A stretch of 64,000 nucleotides of DNA. Origin: Vicia villosa. Its lineage: Eukaryota; Streptophyta; Magnoliopsida; Fabales; Fabaceae. Below, piece after piece: positions 32,727-43,232 of the stretch. The stretch spans positions 73,692,364-73,756,363 of the forward strand of contig NC_081184.1 of NCBI RefSeq assembly GCF_029867415.1. The letters run 5' to 3'. The translations under genes and the position numbers were made by a program. Numbering within the stretch: position 1 is the stretch's first letter; the number at the start of each line of letters is the position of its first letter. The notes under the pieces were generated by a model, which was not told the origin of the DNA, searched no databases, and saw nothing but the letters and a program-made list of their open reading frames with translations.

Positions 32727-35540
32727 TTGAACGATTGTATGCTAAATACTCGTTCACAAGGAGGAGATTTAATACAACGAATTAACGAGATCGAACGTTT
32801 TATTAACGTCAAACGTCGAGCTCGCAATCTTCCCGAAATAGCACCAATTCCGATTAATCAGGAATTGATATTTACTGATCAAATTAACCAAATTACCCCG
32901 AAGTTAGAGATGGCTGTTATTCGTCCTCTTAGAGACTATGCCGCTCCTTCACGCGCTGAACCGCACTCAAGTATCGCACCACCTGCAATTAAGGCGAACA
33001 ATTTCGAACTGAAACCTTCGTTAGTACAAGCTATTCAACAGAACCAATTCTCTGGAAGCCCTACAGACGATCCTAACCTCCATTTATCCGTGTTCGTGCA
33101 ATATGCCGAAACTGTCAAAGCTAACAACATTAGTTCCGAAGCTATTCGATTACGTCTCTTTCCTTTCTCCTTGAGAGATAGAGCTAGAACGTGGCTTCAA
33201 TCCGTGCCTTCTAATTCCATAACTACATGGGACGAACTGAATAGAGTATTCTTAGCTAGATATTTTCCGCCAAGCAAAACTGCTATGCTAAGAGGTCAAA
33301 TCAATGGATTTACCCAAAAAGATAAGGAATCACTCTTCGAAGCTTGGGAACGATACAAGGACATGCTTAGACTATGCCCTCATCATGGACTCGAACCATG
33401 GCTGATCATCCATACTTTCTATGGTGGTCTACTTTATAACACGGAAATGACTATAGATGCCGCTGCTGGCGGAGCACTAATGGACAAACCCCATGATGAA
33501 GCATACAACCTCATAGAGAACATGGCACAAAACCATTATCAATGGGGAGGAGAAAGAGATGCTCTAGAGAAAACCCACACCAAAGGAGGAATGTACGAAG
33601 TAAGTGGTATAGACCGCGTTAACGCTAAAGTAGACGCTTTAACTCAAAAAATCGAAAACTTAACCATCACTCCTTCAGCCACCGCGGCTGCTGTAGCACC
33701 TAACTGCGAGATTTGTGGATTGATTGGACACGTAGTTGCCGAATGTCAACTCTTGACTGGTATCCCATCTGATCAAGTAAACTACGCTCAAGGAAACCCT
33801 TATTCTAACACGTACAACCCTGGATGGAAGAACCACCCAAACTTTTCGTATAAGAACAACAATGCGTTGTACGCGCCTAGACAAGAACCTGCTGTCCCAC
33901 CTGGCTATCAAAAAGCGCCTGTAGCTGCTCAAAACGCCCCTAGGAAGTCGAACCTAGAAATCATGATGGAAAACTTTATAGCTTCCGAACAACAAACCAA
34001 CAAAGACTTCCTGAATCAAAACATCCATAATAGTGAGAAACTAAAACAACTATCAAACAAAGTAGATGCTTTAGCTACACATAACAAAATGTTAGAAACA
34101 CAAATCTCACAAGTAGCTCAACAACAAGCACCTACTGCTGCCCCTGCTGGCACGTTTCTTGCTAAACCACAACCTAATCCTAAGGGACATGCGAACGCGA
34201 TAACACTACGAAGTAGAACGAACTACGATGGACCTATCGATCCTAGAACTCAAAACGCACCCATGTCACAACAAGAGCCAAAGGAAACCAAAAAGACATC
34301 GACCGATGATCAAACTGCTAAGACCAATGAGAACAACACCGAAGTGGAACCTGAAAAAGAAAAACCTTACGTTCCACCACCACCTTATAAGCCACCAATT
34401 CCTTACCCTCAAAGATTAGCTAAATCCAAAACCGAAGCGCAATTAAAAAAATTTGTAGAACTTCTGAAACAATTAAACATAACCATACCTTTCACAGAAG
34501 CTATAAATCAGATGCCTTCGTACGCTAAATTCTTAAAAGAAGTTCTATCAAACAAAAAGAAACTCGAGGATAACGAAACTGTAACGCTTACCGCTGAATG
34601 TAGTGCTATCATCCAAAATAACATGCCTCCCAAACTAAAAGATCCTGGTAGCTTTTCCATACCCTGCGTAATAGGAAAGACTAATATAGAAAAAGCCTTG
34701 TGCGACCTAGGAGCCAGTGTTAGTTTGATGCATCTTTCAACCTGTAAGAAACTAAATCTGGGTGAGCTTAAGACAATGAGAATGTCTCTTCAACTAGCTG
34801 ACCGTTCAGTTAAATACCCTGTAGGAATGTTAGAAAATATCCCTGTGCGTGTAGGCCAATTTTACATCCCAACTGACTTCATCATAATGGATATCCAAGA
34901 AGATTCTAACATCCCGATCATATTAGGAAGACCATTCTTAGCAACTGCTGGTACACTTATAGACGTTAAACGAGGAAAGCTTACCTTCGAAGTCAGAGAA
35001 GAAAAGATTGAATTCATTCTTTCTCAATTCCTGAAAGCACCTTCTATAATTGACACATGCTGCTCTGCCGACATCATCGATGAGTGTGTGGATGAAATAA
35101 AATCCGAACCACATAAGGAAACCGAGATCCTAAGAATTCCTATACCGCCTATTTTTGAAGATGACAACTGGCGTGGGGAATATCAAGATAACCACTTGAG
35201 TGAATGTTTAGCATTAACTCCTTATCCTATACCTGGACCTAAGAAACCTGCTATAGAACTTAAAACACTACCTACTGACCTAAGGTACGAATTCCTCGAC
35301 GAAGAAATTAACCGACCTGTCATAGTTAATGCCGATTTAGGACAAACCGAGACCGAAAAACTACTCACTGACCTAAGAAAATACCCAACCGCTCTAGGAT
35401 ATAACATATCAGATCTGAAAGGAATAAGTCCTTCCCTCTGTATGCATCGCATTATGCTCGAAGAAGATTGTAAAACCTCTAGGGAGCATCAAAGACGAAT
35501 CAATCCCATCATGAGAGATGTTGTTAAAAAGGAAATTTAA
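32727..35540 (+). pseudogene. Athila-like gag-protease
   Basis: 937 codons from 32727; a second ATG four codons later (MLNTRSQGG) looks like the conserved lineage start. The gag domain is at about residues 100-280 (RLFPFSLRDRARTWLQSVP; EAWERYKDMLRLCPHHG). A canonical CX2CX4HX4C zinc knuckle, CEICGLIGHVVAEC, is at about 327-340. A Lys/Glu/Pro-rich linker follows (about 500-570). The protease has CDLGASVSLM at about 659-668 (DLG is normal in this lineage) and IILGRPFLATAGT. The frame stops at TAA 35538-35540, just before the RT motifs, which follow in the same frame. Confidence 0.9.
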
Positions 35541-36221
35541 AAACTATTAGAAGCCGGAATCATATACCCAATATCTGATAGTAAATGGGTTAGTCCTGTT
35601 CATGTCGTACCTAAGAAAGGAGGAGTTACCGTAATCACTAACGCGAAAGGCGAATCTGTAGCACAACGTACCCAAACTGGATGGAGAATGTGCATTGACT
35701 ATAGGAAGCTAAACAAAGCCACTCGCAAAGACCACTTTCCTTTACAATTCATAGATCAAATGCTCGAACGCCTAGCCAAACACTCGCATTTCTGTTATCT
35801 AGATGGATACTCTGGATTTTTCCAAATTCCTATTCACTCTGACGACCAAGAAAAGACTACATTTACATGTCCTTATGGTACGTTCGCTTATAGACGAATG
35901 CCTTTCGGACTTTGCAATGCACCCGCAACCTTCCAAAGATGCATGATGGCAATATTTGCCGATTTCCTGGATGGGATAATGGAAGTCTTTATAGACGACT
36001 TCTCTGTCTGTGGAGGAAGCTTTGAAACATGCTTAGAAAACCTTAAATTAGTACTCAAACGATGTGTAAGCGTCAACCTCGTACTCAATTGGGAAAAATG
36101 CCATTTCATGGTTCGACAAGGAATCGTACTTGGACACATCGTATCCGATAGAGGAATTGAAGTGGATAAAGCAAAAATCGAAATCATTGAAAACCTTCAA
36201 TCTCCCAAAACAGTTAGATAA
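35541..36221 (+). pseudogene. Athila-like reverse transcriptase
   Basis: RT coding continues in the gag frame: VSPVHVVPKKGG before the first ATG, then WRMCIDYRKLNKATRKDHFPL, YGTFAYRRMPFGLCNAPATF, and the active-site motif FIDDF with its aspartates at 35994-35999. An open frame from ATG 35688 covers most of it. It ends at an in-frame TAA 36219-36221 inside the conserved PKTV...RSFL segment; thumb and connection follow in frame. Confidence 0.88.
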
Positions 36222-37331
36222 ATAAGAAGCTTTCTAAGACACGCCGGTTTTTACCGACGTTTTATTAAGGATTTCTCTAAAATAACTAAGCCCTTAACTA
36301 AACTACTAATGATGGATGCCGAATTCATCTTTGACGAAAAATGCGCTGAAGCATTTCAAACACTTAAACAAGCATTAATCTCCGCACCGATTATGCAACC
36401 TCCCGACTGGAGTGAACCTTTCGAAATAATGTGCGACGCAAGCGATTATGTTGTAGGAGCTGTTCTAGGCCAACGAAAAGATAAAAAACTCCATGTCATA
36501 TACTATGCGAGTAGAACCCTATACGAAGCTCAAATGAACTATGCCACAATAGAAAAAGAACTATTAGTCGTCGTGTTCGCATTAGATAAATTCTGTTCCT
36601 ACTTGGTAGGAGCTAAAATCATCATATACACTGACCACGCCGCTATTAGGTACCTCTTAACCAAGAAAGACGCCAAGCCTAGATTGTTAAGATGGATCCT
36701 CTTATTACAAGAATTCGACTTAGAAATTAAGGATAAAGAGGGAACCGAAAAAGTCGTAGCAGATCATCTCTCTCGACTCGAAAATCTGAAACCCGAACAA
36801 GTACCAATCGATGATGATTTCCCTTACAAAAGACTCGTCGCTCAGTTGGAAGCTAACGAAATAGAACCATACCGACCAACCATTGGATCCAACAATTTCA
36901 TAGAAGTATCTTTAGCCCGCTCCGACACACCTTGGTATGCGGATTTCGTAAATTACCTAGCCGCTGGTGTACTTCCCCCTGATCTAAGCTACCAACAGAA
37001 GAAGAAATTCTTCCATGACCTCAAACACTACTATTGGGACGACCCCCTCCTTTTCAAAAGAGGTCCCGATGGAATCTTTAGACGTTGTGTACCTGAGGAA
37101 GAAATAGGAAGTATAATAACACATTGCCATTCAGCCCCTTATGGAGGACACCATAGCAAATCTAAAACCTGCGCCAAAATCCTTCAATCTGGACTCTTTT
37201 TGCCCAACCTATGGAAAGACGTTTACTTCGCCGTATTAAACTTTGATAGATGCCAACGAACTGGAAATATCTCGAGACTTGACGAAATGCCTCAAAAGGG
37301 CATTCTAGAAGTAGAAATATTTGACGTCTAG
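36222..37331 (+). pseudogene. Athila-like RNase H and integrase zinc-finger region
   Basis: Open from ATG 36309 for 340 codons. The RNase H domain starts with [15 protein letters not shown] (first Asp at 36435-36437), followed by [21 protein letters not shown] and [11 protein letters not shown], ending [10 protein letters not shown]. The integrase HHCC region has [16 protein letters not shown], but its first Cys appears replaced by Phe (NFDRCQRTG). An in-frame TAG at 37329-37331 separates it from the integrase core. Confidence 0.88.
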
Positions 37332-37343
37332 GGAATAGACTTT

Positions 37344-38231
37344 ATGGGACCCTTTCCATCATCTTTCGGAAATAAATATATACTCGTAGCTGTCGATTAT
37401 GTTTCGAAATGGATAGAAGCTATCGCTTCTCCTACAAACGACACACGAGTAGTGATCAAACTCTTCAAAAACGTTATCTTTCCTAGATTTGGTGTACCAA
37501 GACTGGTAATTAGCGACGGTGGATCTCATTTCATTTCGAGAATCCTTGTAAAACTCCTTCGAAAATATGGAGTAAATCATCGAATAGCTACACCGTACCA
37601 TCCACAAACAAGCGGACAAGTAGAAGTCTTTAACCGAGAAATAAAGCAGATATTGGAGAAAACTGTTGCTATATCTAGAAAGGATTGGTCATCCAAGTTA
37701 AATGAAGCTTTATGGGCTTATAGAACAGCTTTCAAAACTCCAATTGGAACCACCCCATTCAAACTCGTTTATGGAAAATCATGCCACCTTCCGGTAGAAT
37801 TAGAACATAAAGCCTATTGGGCCATTAAGAATTTAAATTTAAATTACACTACTGCTGGTGAAAAACGAATTCTAGACATAAACGAATTAGACGAATTTAG
37901 ACAATACGCTTACGAAAACGCCAAAATCTATAAAGAAAGAACGAAAAAATGGAACGACAAGCGTATATCTAGGAAAATTTTTAGCATAGGCGATAAAGTA
38001 CTATTATTTAATTCTAGACTGAAATTATTTCCTGGAAAGTTACGATCTAGATGGTCTGGCTTATTCGAAATCACTAACTTACTTCTGAGCGGAGCGATAG
38101 AAATTAAAGGAGAAACCGTCGAACCTTTTGTCGTAAATGGGCAACGTCTTAAATGTTACCATCGTCTCGAGCACGATGAAAATATTGAAATTTTAAAACT
38201 TGACGAGCTACCCGCTCATTCGGAAAAATGA
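37344..38231 (+). pseudogene. Athila-like integrase core and C-terminus
   Basis: 295 codons in the same frame as the upstream pieces. The conserved GIDFMGPF aspartate lies just before the first [12 protein letters not shown] supplies the second Asp and [12 protein letters not shown] the Glu, so the DDE triad is present. The C-terminal region has [18 protein letters not shown] and WSGLFEI, the usual lineage tail. Although this segment is open, it lies after three stops (35538, 36219, 37329), so no complete pol can be made from this copy. Confidence 0.88.
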
Positions 38232-38608
38232 TTTTCGTTTAATCGTCGAGCTTACAACATAAAACAAAGCGCTTGGTGGGAGACAACCCACATTTTTATT
38301 TTTATTTTTCTTGTTCTTATTTATTTATTTATTTAAAAATATTTTATGTCATTTTGAATTATTTTAATTTTTCTATTTTTTTTAGTTTTTATGTCTTTTC
38401 TACCTCTTATAATAATTATTATAATTATAACCGCTATCTTAAAATTATAAAAATCTCTCCTTTTTATAATTATAATTATTATTATAAGTTGTTACAGCTT
38501 TTAATTTTTATTTTTCTTTTTAATTTTCCTTTTAAAAACACTAGCCTATTTCTAACTAATTTTCATACTTTTTGACTTATAGGCATATTTAGTTACTAAC
38601 TCATCAAA
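38232..38608 (+). other. AT-rich spacer between integrase and env-like ORF A
   Basis: Very T- and AT-rich (runs of TTTATTTA and TAATTATTATAA). No protein-like frame. It may hold an intron, a promoter or a poly(A) signal, but nothing is decisive. Confidence 0.5.
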
Positions 38609-40066
38609 ATGCAAGAAGTCGACAATATGGAAGTCGTTTTCCGTGGTAGAGGACAAGAAGCGAGATATGCTAAGCTATCTCAGAGGCAAATGGATTTGAC
38701 TCGCTATCCTCACCACCCGACTATGATAAGATTAGGAATCGAAGAAAGCGTCATGTACTTGCTGAACCAAATCGGTTGGACCGGTTCTCACCTGTTCCGC
38801 AAGTTTAATACCTACCGAAAGCTCACTCTGGAATTCTTGAGTTCTTTGACTTACCTGCCTAATTGTGGACAGGGATTGAGGAAAGGAGTTATCCTCTTTC
38901 GACTCTTTGGATTAGAATATCAGTTTTGTGTCCGTGATTTTGCTGAAATGTTAGAAATCCCTCATGGATCGGATGCATACACCACAGTTCCTGAGGAAAG
39001 TCTTGGTTACTGGGAGTTGGAAAACTTCTGGGGTAAGATTACTGGTAACGATAACCCTGAGGAATTCGAGTTTCAATCCGAGAACATTCATAACCCTGCC
39101 TTCAGATACCTGCATAAGATCATCGCTCACTACATCTTCGGTAAACCCGAAAATGTCACTGAAGTTTCTAGAGAAGAGTTATTCATCATGTTCTGCACCT
39201 CTCAGGATCGTCCGGTAAACGCTATCGCATTTATGCTAGCAAACTTCGAGCGCATCATGCAAGACGAAGTTTCACCTATTCTGATCGGCGGATTCGTCAC
39301 TATGATTGCAAATGCTATAGGTCTGAGAACACCACTACTTAGATTGACACCCTTTGGTTCCTACAACTCCATGAACATTCGCTTCTGCTTTATTCGAGGT
39401 ATCATTGGAAACCTTGGACCTGATCAGTTTGATTTACTCATTGATAATAAAGTGCTAGATCAGTTCACCTTACCGAATCCAAGGAAGAGTGTGCACAACC
39501 CTGCTAATTGGCTTTACTATGATCAGATTCCTGAAAGAGAGTCATCTCCAGAAACCCCACATGCCTATGAACATTTAGATGATGACATGTACGTAGCAGA
39601 ACAAGACTCTGAACCTGACACTCCTCCGGGATACTATGACTATGGACATATACCCGAAGATGATCTTGAACCTGAATATGAGCCTATGCCTGAAGATGAT
39701 CATGTGCCTGAATATGAGCCTCTACCTGAAGATGAACCTATACCTGAGTACGAGCCTGAGACTCCTACTGGTTCACAAGAAGTTCAATCTGAAGACATGA
39801 CTGATGTCGATCCTGAACAACAACAACCTGCTGCATCCCCTGAATCAGTGGCCCCAAGAAATGCTCCTCCGAGGATCGAGCATGCTCATAATCCGAGCAC
39901 ACATGGGCAAGCCATCGATGCACTACAACATGAAGTTCAACATATGCGCAACGAGTTACACACTCTGCAAATGCACTTCTTCAATTTCATCGACACCGTC
40001 AATGCTCAATTCGACGAAGTCTTCAAACACATTTATTCTAATGTGCACAACAACAGACGTGGCTAG
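38609..40066 (+). CDS. Athila env-like ORF A
   Basis: 485 intact codons. Residues about 30-300 are globular (YLLNQIGWTGSHLFRKF, then RYLHKIIAHYIFG near 170 and EELFIMFC near 190), resembling the ATHILA / 'putative plant transposon protein' families. Residues about 320-400 are an acidic repeat of PEDD..PEYEP type (about four units). Residues about 430-480 form a heptad-like coiled coil (IDALQHEVQHMRNELHTLQ). No signal peptide or clear membrane helix, so 'envelope' is only a positional label. It is paralogous to ORF B downstream. It is undamaged, unlike the gag-pol upstream. Confidence 0.85.
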   Translation: MQEVDNMEVVFRGRGQEARYAKLSQRQMDLTRYPHHPTMIRLGIEESVMYLLNQIGWTGSHLFRKFNTYRKLTLEFLSSLTYLPNCGQGLRKGVILFRLFGLEYQFCVRDFAEMLEIPHGSDAYTTVPEESLGYWELENFWGKITGNDNPEEFEFQSENIHNPAFRYLHKIIAHYIFGKPENVTEVSREELFIMFCTSQDRPVNAIAFMLANFERIMQDEVSPILIGGFVTMIANAIGLRTPLLRLTPFGSYNSMNIRFCFIRGIIGNLGPDQFDLLIDNKVLDQFTLPNPRKSVHNPANWLYYDQIPERESSPETPHAYEHLDDDMYVAEQDSEPDTPPGYYDYGHIPEDDLEPEYEPMPEDDHVPEYEPLPEDEPIPEYEPETPTGSQEVQSEDMTDVDPEQQQPAASPESVAPRNAPPRIEHAHNPSTHGQAIDALQHEVQHMRNELHTLQMHFFNFIDTVNAQFDEVFKHIYSNVHNNRRG

Positions 40067-40413
40067 ATGTTAACTTTTAGGATATTAGATTTTATTTCTA
40101 GTTTTAGCAATTTCCAATTCCTAGTTTAGAATTTAATTTTCTGCATTTTTACATTCTGTTTCTATCAACACTCAGTACCAGTTTTAATCTGAAATGCATT
40201 CTTTTTATTCATTTACTGCTACTGTGTTATATTATGCTGCTATTAACTGCTATATATTTCTAAACGCATATAATATACTCAGCTTGGTTACCATTATTTT
40301 TGTTGTTTATAGTATTAAACTATGACACTGTTCTGAACTGTTTATCACACTTTATTGTACCTGTCAGAACTTGTCCAAACCAGTGCATGCGAGAAAACCA
40401 CCTCCCTAGGCTA

Positions 40414-40525
40414 GGAGACGCACGTCTCCACCTCTGTGGGACCACCCTTCTGCATGTTAAGGACAGGAGACGCCCGTCTCCATACCCTGTCCCCCAGCAG
40501 ACTGCTTGCCTGAGACGCGCGTCTC
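40414..40525 (+). promoter_or_regulatory. Three GAGACG palindromes upstream of env-like ORF B
   Basis: GGAGACG-CA-CGTCTCC (40414-40429, identical to the LTR unit), GGAGACG-CC-CGTCTCC (40466-40481) and GAGACGCGCGTCTC (40512-40525). Arms are conserved while the central dinucleotide varies (CA, CC, CG). Confidence 0.75.
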
Positions 40526-40795
40526 CCAAGGGCAGCAGCTGCTCCGCTTCATTGACCATCCAGAGACATCATTTCTCCCTCTTTGAATTTTGAATTTTGA
40601 ATTTCAAAATTCATCATTCAATTTTCTTCCTTCTCCCCATAATTCCTTCCATTTAAACACCATAAACCACATTCATCCTCCATCACCACCTCTTTAACTC
40701 TACATCATTTCCCATTTCTCCATTCCATTCAAAATTCAAACACCACCATAAATCTCTTTCAATTCTATATTTACTCCACCATTTTCAAACCTCAC

Positions 40796-40803
40796 TATAA
40801 AAC
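40796..40803 (+). promoter_or_regulatory. TATA box upstream of env-like ORF B
   Basis: CACTATAAAACC lies 95 bp before the ATG at 40891, followed by a CA-rich start-site-like tract. It supports a separate transcript for ORF B; this is an inference. Confidence 0.5.
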
Positions 40804-40890
40804 CACACCACCACCACTCTTTTTCTTCACAACCTCCAAACCATTTTTCTATTCTTCTATTTCTCCATACTATCTCCTTCCAAACACACG

Positions 40891-42186
40891 ATGCCTCCGC
40901 GTTCAATCATCCGAAGTGTACGCCCTGAGAGACCTCCTCCCAACCTTGAACATATTGTCCCCACGAAATTCGTGAACACTGAATGTTTAGAAACTTTGGG
41001 TCTTATAGATGGTGTCACCCGTTTACTCACAAAATCTAGCCTACACCATCTCTGTACCGTACCCGTACCCACTTATGAGCCGCTCGTCTTAGAGTTCTTA
41101 AGCTCTTTCCACTACAACACTCCTTCTGATCAACCACTCTTAACCGGTAACATCCAATTTCGGATGTTTAACCGTGACTTTAATTTGGATCAAGAAGAAG
41201 TTGCTACGTACTTGCATTTCAACAATGCACCAAATGCTCACCGCACAATTTTTCAAGAACTCAATGGCCGACCTTGGGAGCAACTCGCTTTTGAATTTTG
41301 GTTTAATCTGACTAGCGAAAATGCTACCGGTTGGAGGAATCTTCATGCTTCTCATATTCAAAATCCCGCTATACGTTATTTTCAATGTGTTTTGGGTCAC
41401 ACTATTTTTGCAAGATCCAACAACCACAAGGTAAACCAAAATGAGTTATTTTTCTTATATTGTGCGCTAAATAATATCCGCTTCAATGCTGCACCATTTA
41501 TGCTCCAACACATCCAAGGCTGCATCAACGCTCCCGCTACAAACCCCTTCCTGTTTGGCGGTATTATTACCACCTTGGCATGTGCCTTAGGTCTCGCTGA
41601 CGACCTCATCTCCCTCTCTCATCTCATGATGCCTGCTCAGTCCCTCGATCTCACTTACTGCCGTGACTCTCATCTGGTTTCACCACGTCATGATGGCCGA
41701 TTCACTTTGGTCGTCAACAAAGTTCTGATTCCAAATGACATTCTGCCATGCCCCGAGCAAATCAACATCCGTTATATTCAGCGTTGGAGGCTTATTAATG
41801 AAGTTCCTCAAGAAAACCAACCTGAACATCCTAATGAGCCGGTGGATGAAATGGAACAAGAGTTCAACCAAGCAGATGCTGATTTCAACCAACCTCCTCA
41901 AAATAATCCTCCGCCTATTACTCTCGATGCCATGTATGCTGCAATTCAACGCCAAGACCAACTTTTTCAAGCTATGCAGACAAATCAAAACGAAACACTA
42001 AGGCTAATTCGAGAAATGCAACAAGAGCACCGTGACTACGCTGTCAGGACCGAAGACCGCTACACAGAAATTGCTACGCAATTACATGATCTTAACGTTC
42101 GTGCAAATGACTCTCCTACTGATAGACGTCGACGTGTTCGTACAAGAGGCGCAAGCAGTTCTCGCAACCGCAACAACGAGGAGTAG
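40891..42186 (+). CDS. Athila env-like ORF B
   Basis: 431 intact codons, MPPRSIIRSVRPERPPP at the start. It shares the layout of ORF A: EPLVLEFLSSFHYN near 66-79 (cf. LTLEFLSSLTYL in A), RYFQCVLGHTIFA near 161 and NELFFLYCAL near 182, then an acidic/Asn/Pro-rich linker (about 315-345), a Gln/Glu coiled coil (about 348-410) and a basic Arg-rich tail (DRRRRVRTRG). No membrane anchor is evident. The Arg-rich tail could bind nucleic acid. ORF A and ORF B are diverged paralogues, not a recent duplication. Confidence 0.85.
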   Translation: MPPRSIIRSVRPERPPPNLEHIVPTKFVNTECLETLGLIDGVTRLLTKSSLHHLCTVPVPTYEPLVLEFLSSFHYNTPSDQPLLTGNIQFRMFNRDFNLDQEEVATYLHFNNAPNAHRTIFQELNGRPWEQLAFEFWFNLTSENATGWRNLHASHIQNPAIRYFQCVLGHTIFARSNNHKVNQNELFFLYCALNNIRFNAAPFMLQHIQGCINAPATNPFLFGGIITTLACALGLADDLISLSHLMMPAQSLDLTYCRDSHLVSPRHDGRFTLVVNKVLIPNDILPCPEQINIRYIQRWRLINEVPQENQPEHPNEPVDEMEQEFNQADADFNQPPQNNPPPITLDAMYAAIQRQDQLFQAMQTNQNETLRLIREMQQEHRDYAVRTEDRYTEIATQLHDLNVRANDSPTDRRRRVRTRGASSSRNRNNEE

Positions 42187-43232
42187 TAGCTATGCATTGA
42201 GGACACTGCATCATTTAAGTCTGGGGGAGTCGTATTACTCGCTTTAGTATCATTTCCTTTTATCTTATTTCCTTTCCTTGTAATGTTTCTTTTCAAATTC
42301 AATAAAGCATATTTATGGAATTTTAAGTCCTATATGTATATTTCCGTGGCTATTACAATTTTTTCCATTTTCTTGAGCCATAACAAAATTTTTACTCCAA
42401 AACGATAAACGCATAACCCCACACGTTCGAGAAGTACGAAGCTACTCAAATACTTAACACATAGAAACCAGAATAAAGATTCAAGACAATACCCTTATCG
42501 TCCCGACACTCTAAAACCCCCAAGTATGCGTAACCAATTTGAATACCCTTTATACCAAAACCATCGACTTTAATTCTGTAGTAACCCTTATTAGTTTATT
42601 CTTGCAGTCGGCACCGTCTTAGACACCAACTACGCAGAGAGTCAATGAATATAAGTGTATGATCCATATAATTATAAATATATGCTTAACTGCCAATAGA
42701 AATGTACCTACTAAGTAAGGTGATCCTCACACGATCATTTAACCTAACGGTCACAAATCTCAAATATAAAAACTCATTGTTGATTGGTTCAGAAGTTACC
42801 TGGTACTGAACTTGGTAGGAAGGACTATGGTTCGACTCCCCACAATCTACAAATGAGCGCTAAGGAGTATACCACATAAATGTGCCAGAACTCCATAAGA
42901 AGGATCATAGTCACTAACCGGCTACTCTGCTATGTGCGTGTCAAGGTAATGGACTTAATGTGATTGCGCGCGAATGAAAAGGGTAAAACAAGATGAAGAG
43001 TCAAGGTCAAGCTATGATGGCATGATTCGGATTGGTATGCATGCTAGGAGTTGTCTAGTGTCGCTACTGTAAGTTTATTGCTAGGATCTACCGCATAAGT
43101 TTCAAACAGAAACACTCTGTAGCTGAGTACGACCCGAACGACGTGGTGGAAATGTATTTCATTTCACTGTCCTCTGATTTTCTATCTTATTATTTGCTTG
43201 AGGACAAGCAAAGGTTCAAGCCTGGGGGAATT
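42187..43232 (+). other. Athila-like 3' non-coding region with internal and terminal polypurine tracts
   Basis: The terminal polypurine tract is AAGCCTGGGGGAATT (43218-43232), directly before the 3' LTR. A related block, TTGAGGACA...AAGTCTGGGGGAGT, sits just after ORF B (about 42196-42230), resembling TTGAGGACAAGCA...TCAAGCCTGGGGGAA at the end. The rest has no gene. Confidence 0.75.

Larger units (their letters stand above)
40067..40890 (+). other. Spacer upstream of env-like ORF B (promoter-like)
   Basis: No gene is credible here; the 97-codon frame at 40300-40593 just runs through the palindromes. The stretch holds three GAGACG palindromes (40414-40525), a C/A-rich low-complexity segment with GAATTTTGAATTTTGAATTTC near 40583, and a TATA box (40796). 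The arrangement mirrors the U3 of this element's LTR. Confidence 0.65.

Noticed and set aside
33675..37619. Minus-strand ORFs inside Athila gag-pol
   Set aside because: Antisense shadows of well-supported domains.
40300..40593. 97-codon ORF upstream of env-like ORF B
   Set aside because: It translates the palindrome array and low-complexity flank; no protein-like features.
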